From positions 23,827-87,826 of the forward strand of contig JAOZHR010000029.1 in NCBI GenBank assembly GCA_026014805.1: a DNA stretch of 64,000 nt. The letters run 5' to 3'. The position numbers and the translations under genes are program-made. Of the stretch, positions 62,226-64,000 are shown piece by piece. The notes under the pieces are model-generated. The model searched no databases, was not told the DNA's origin, and saw only the letters and a program-made list of their open reading frames with translations. Position 1 is the first letter of the stretch, and the number at the start of each line of letters is the position of its first letter. The DNA comes from Candidatus Bathyarchaeota archaeon (GTDB lineage: Archaea > Thermoproteota > Bathyarchaeia > Bathyarchaeales > SOJC01).

Positions 62226-62369
62226 CGAGCCTTACTCCTTTTCTTAATTGTCTATTCACCGAGCTTTTAATGGTTTTTGTCTGTTTAGTAGTATATTTCC
62301 GTAGGGATAAAGTGAAAATATAGCTGTGAAAGTCACTTTTTGATGTTTTCTGATAATGCTTTGAAGATT

Positions 62370-62412
62370 AGGCGTTTTACGCCTTTAGGCCAGAAATTGG
62401 AACTATGTTCCA
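62370..62412. promoter_or_regulatory. Two short dyads between cdc6 and the repeat-protein gene
   Basis: AGGCGT-TTT-ACGCCT (62370-62384) and TGGAAC-TAT-GTTCCA (62398-62412), both perfect 6-bp inverted repeats with a 3-nt centre. Placed in the 252-nt divergent spacer, 145-190 nt before the cdc6 start and 65-110 nt before the other start. Could be operators or part of an origin. No other structure seen in this spacer. Confidence 0.45.
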
Positions 62413-62477
62413 TAGGCTTTTTTAAGCAGGTTACAGAAATAGTACATACCGAAAATAGAAAGGAGAAGATAGAAGAT

Positions 62478-64000
62478 ATGCTGAATATCGATAAAAAGAA
62501 AGTGTTTACGCTGTTTGCTTTGACTTTGCTTGTTACATCTTTGTTATTAGTTGGCATTAATTTACCTTCAAGTGCGCTGCCGCAGGATGACCTCATTTAC
62601 CTTGATGGTCCGTCTCTTACGCCAATTCACATGGATGGTCCGTCTCTTACGCCAGTTCACATGCACTCGTTGATGGGCATAATCAACCCATTTGACCCAT
62701 GGGGAACTCCATGGCATGAAATTTATCCTGACTATTGTGAGAGTTGGACTTTCACCAGTTGGGAAGACAACGGGAATGGATATCTCGATCCTCCAGATCA
62801 AATCGACATGACTAACGATGTGACTCAGGAGGTACGTTGGTATCATGTGGACAGAGTGACGTTGACATTAGGCTTGTACAGTGAGGATTACCAAGAATTT
62901 CTGTATGTTGAGTACAAGAACCCGCCAATTAATCCACCCTATGATCCATTAGAACCACATATATACATGCCTATCTGCACTTTCTGGCACGAAGTGTGGC
63001 CCGTTTACCACGGGGTAACGGGGCATCCATATCACATTATTGATTGGATGGATAACGGCAATGGTTATCTCGACTTCTGCGACTATATCATGTTTGAAGA
63101 TTGGATGGGAATATGGTGGCATGTTGAAGAGTCTGCTACTGACCTAATCCTTAACGAAAAAGTTATGGATCCTATTGGCATTGAATGGCATGAGCTTTAT
63201 CCAAGCTTTAGCAACTACCACCTTCTCACTAGCTGGAAAGAACCCATAGAAGATCCCTTCCCTGGCAGGCTTAGTCCCGGCGACCAGATCGACATGTTGA
63301 ACGAGACAACTCAAGAAACGAAATGGTACTACGTTGACAGAGTAACCTTCACCATGCTCATATCCAATCTAAGTGATCCAAAGCAAGAATGGTACATTGA
63401 GTATAAAGGCCCATTCGAAACAATGTACAACATTAAAACCACTGTGGTGAATTCCACATGGCACGAAGTCTATCCTCTATATAGTCCATCTCTTAACATA
63501 ACTAACTGGGAAGACAACTGTAACGGAGTACTAGACTATTGCGATAACATTGAGCTGCACGATTTGTACGCAGATTTGTACTATGGTTGGTGGCACGTTG
63601 AAGAATTGTCAATAGACATAATCCTCAACGAGAAGATCGATGATCCTACTGGCATAATCTGGCATGAGCTTTACCCTGAATGCAGCGTCAATGACTACGA
63701 AACATTAGATTGGGAAGACAATGGCGACGGATTGCTTAATCCTTGCGATAACGTCACACTAGCGCTTTTACCCACTGGCTTGACCGACAAGTATCATGTA
63801 GAGAACATGACGCTCACTCTCAACCTCACAGTAGAAGATGTGGTAGGACATATGCCCTTTACACCAGGAGAACGGATATACATAGAATACCTCTCAGCCA
63901 TATACTTCGGATGGGAATGGATGTACTATCCGAAGACACACCCGCTGTACACCGATTGGGAAGTAGTCTGCCCAACCGATCTGTTTGGCTATCCCCTCAC
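62478..64000 (+). CDS. Secreted protein built of WHE-x-YP repeats (partial, runs off the window)
   Basis: ATG 62478, about 507 codons visible and open to the edge. Signal peptide (KKVFTLFALTLLVTSLLLVG near 7-26), a 10-residue duplication, then at least five units of about 65-80 residues, each starting WHE-[IVL]-[YW]-P and holding W-E-D-N-x-N-G-x-L-[DN]-x-x-D (an acidic, calcium-loop-like segment). Two unit types alternate: one with YHVDRVTLTL...VEYK, the other with WWHVEE...IILNEK. N-x-S/T sites are common. I know no named family. The alternation suggests a rod built of two-unit blocks. Confidence 0.8.
   Translation, partial: MLNIDKKKVFTLFALTLLVTSLLLVGINLPSSALPQDDLIYLDGPSLTPIHMDGPSLTPVHMHSLMGIINPFDPWGTPWHEIYPDYCESWTFTSWEDNGNGYLDPPDQIDMTNDVTQEVRWYHVDRVTLTLGLYSEDYQEFLYVEYKNPPINPPYDPLEPHIYMPICTFWHEVWPVYHGVTGHPYHIIDWMDNGNGYLDFCDYIMFEDWMGIWWHVEESATDLILNEKVMDPIGIEWHELYPSFSNYHLLTSWKEPIEDPFPGRLSPGDQIDMLNETTQETKWYYVDRVTFTMLISNLSDPKQEWYIEYKGPFETMYNIKTTVVNSTWHEVYPLYSPSLNITNWEDNCNGVLDYCDNIELHDLYADLYYGWWHVEELSIDIILNEKIDDPTGIIWHELYPECSVNDYETLDWEDNGDGLLNPCDNVTLALLPTGLTDKYHVENMTLTLNLTVEDVVGHMPFTPGERIYIEYLSAIYFGWEWMYYPKTHPLYTDWEVVCPTDLFGYPL
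62604..62663 (+). repeat. 30-bp in-frame tandem duplication
   Basis: Two adjacent 30-bp units (62604-62633, 62634-62663) differing at one base, coding DGPSLTPIHM and DGPSLTPVHM just after the signal peptide. Near-identity implies recent duplication. Confidence 0.9.

Noticed and set aside
62226..62477. Classical ORB origin repeats upstream of cdc6
   Set aside because: No repeated ORB-like sequence could be seen; only two unrelated dyads.
1..64000. CRISPR arrays, tRNA or rRNA genes
   Set aside because: No regularly spaced repeats, tRNA T-arm/cloverleaf or rRNA signature found on either strand by reading.

Overview
The window is about 64 kb of archaeal chromosome. The replication and division genes are archaeal: MCM, a GINS subunit, Hel308, RFC small and large subunits, Orc1/Cdc6, and a CdvC/Vps4-type ATPase. 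Metabolic genes are also archaeal in type: archaeal methionine adenosyltransferase, PurS/L/Q, and two copies of formylmethanofuran:tetrahydromethanopterin formyltransferase (Ftr). Cdv division plus a methanopterin C1 pathway, a PfkA-type phosphofructokinase, HypC/D/F and large secreted CARDB, cohesin and dockerin proteins suggest an anaerobic TACK-group archaeon. Bathyarchaeia is my best guess; this is inference from gene content, not a marker-gene placement.

Layout. 0-9 kb: end of a possible CdvB-like gene, cdvC, mobB, a CitG-family gene, an ECF-type membrane protein, a tandem pair of COG1665-type nucleotidyltransferases, a crushed ABC-transporter remnant, ftr copy 1, a dead tyrosine integrase remnant and a phosphofructokinase. 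9-12.8 kb: an Old Yellow Enzyme gene, then a gene-poor island with only short ORFs, several with good Shine-Dalgarno (SD) sequences, a ribbon-helix-helix protein and a nonsense-interrupted gene. 12.8-17.7 kb: a large secreted subtilase with a dockerin-like tail, methionine adenosyltransferase and an HTH-CBS regulator. 17.8-29.5 kb: purine synthesis, with purF-purD on + followed by a HAD hydrolase, ftr copy 2 and a PfkB kinase, and purM, purS-purL-purQ on -, the two blocks meeting tail to tail. 29.6-36 kb: a phosphoesterase, hypF, an MFS transporter, hypC and hypD (NiFe-hydrogenase maturation). 36-38 kb: membrane and exported proteins. 38-43 kb: hel308-mcm-gins replication cluster. 43-45 kb: a scrapyard of a truncated regulator and likely type I restriction-modification remnants, next to a thioredoxin/HxlR pair bracketed by an imperfect 50-bp direct repeat. 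45-49.4 kb: a glutamate-synthase-like flavoprotein and cohesin, LEA14-like and cohesin-CARDB-dockerin secreted proteins. 49.5-55 kb: glutamate dehydrogenase, then an oxygen/peroxide/superoxide defence set (flavin reductase, rubredoxin, flavodiiron protein, broken ferritin, flavodoxin, rubrerythrin, desulfoferrodoxin). 55-57.3 kb: RFC small and large. 57.4-64 kb: a membrane-anchored surface protein, a six-gene minus-strand run (cdc6, winged helix, small ORF, moaC, moaB, moaA), and the start of a large repeat-built secreted protein that runs off the window.

How the parts work together. The C1/methanopterin genes, molybdopterin genes (mobB, moaA/B/C; formylmethanofuran dehydrogenases use this cofactor) and hydrogenase maturation genes fit an anaerobic H2/C1 lifestyle. 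The defence cluster is the usual kit of a strict anaerobe that meets oxygen. The secreted dockerin and cohesin proteins suggest a protein-degrading cell surface in which a protease could be docked.

The most notable anomalies are: two genes each interrupted by one in-frame TAA (ferritin, which also lacks its ferroxidase His, and a small acidic protein); a superoxide reductase with no AUG/GUG/UUG start and an ACG at ideal SD spacing; a 12-bp palindrome element present twice; direct repeats around the thioredoxin/HxlR pair; and the WHE-x-YP repeat protein at the right edge. No tRNA, rRNA, CRISPR array or intact insertion sequence was seen.
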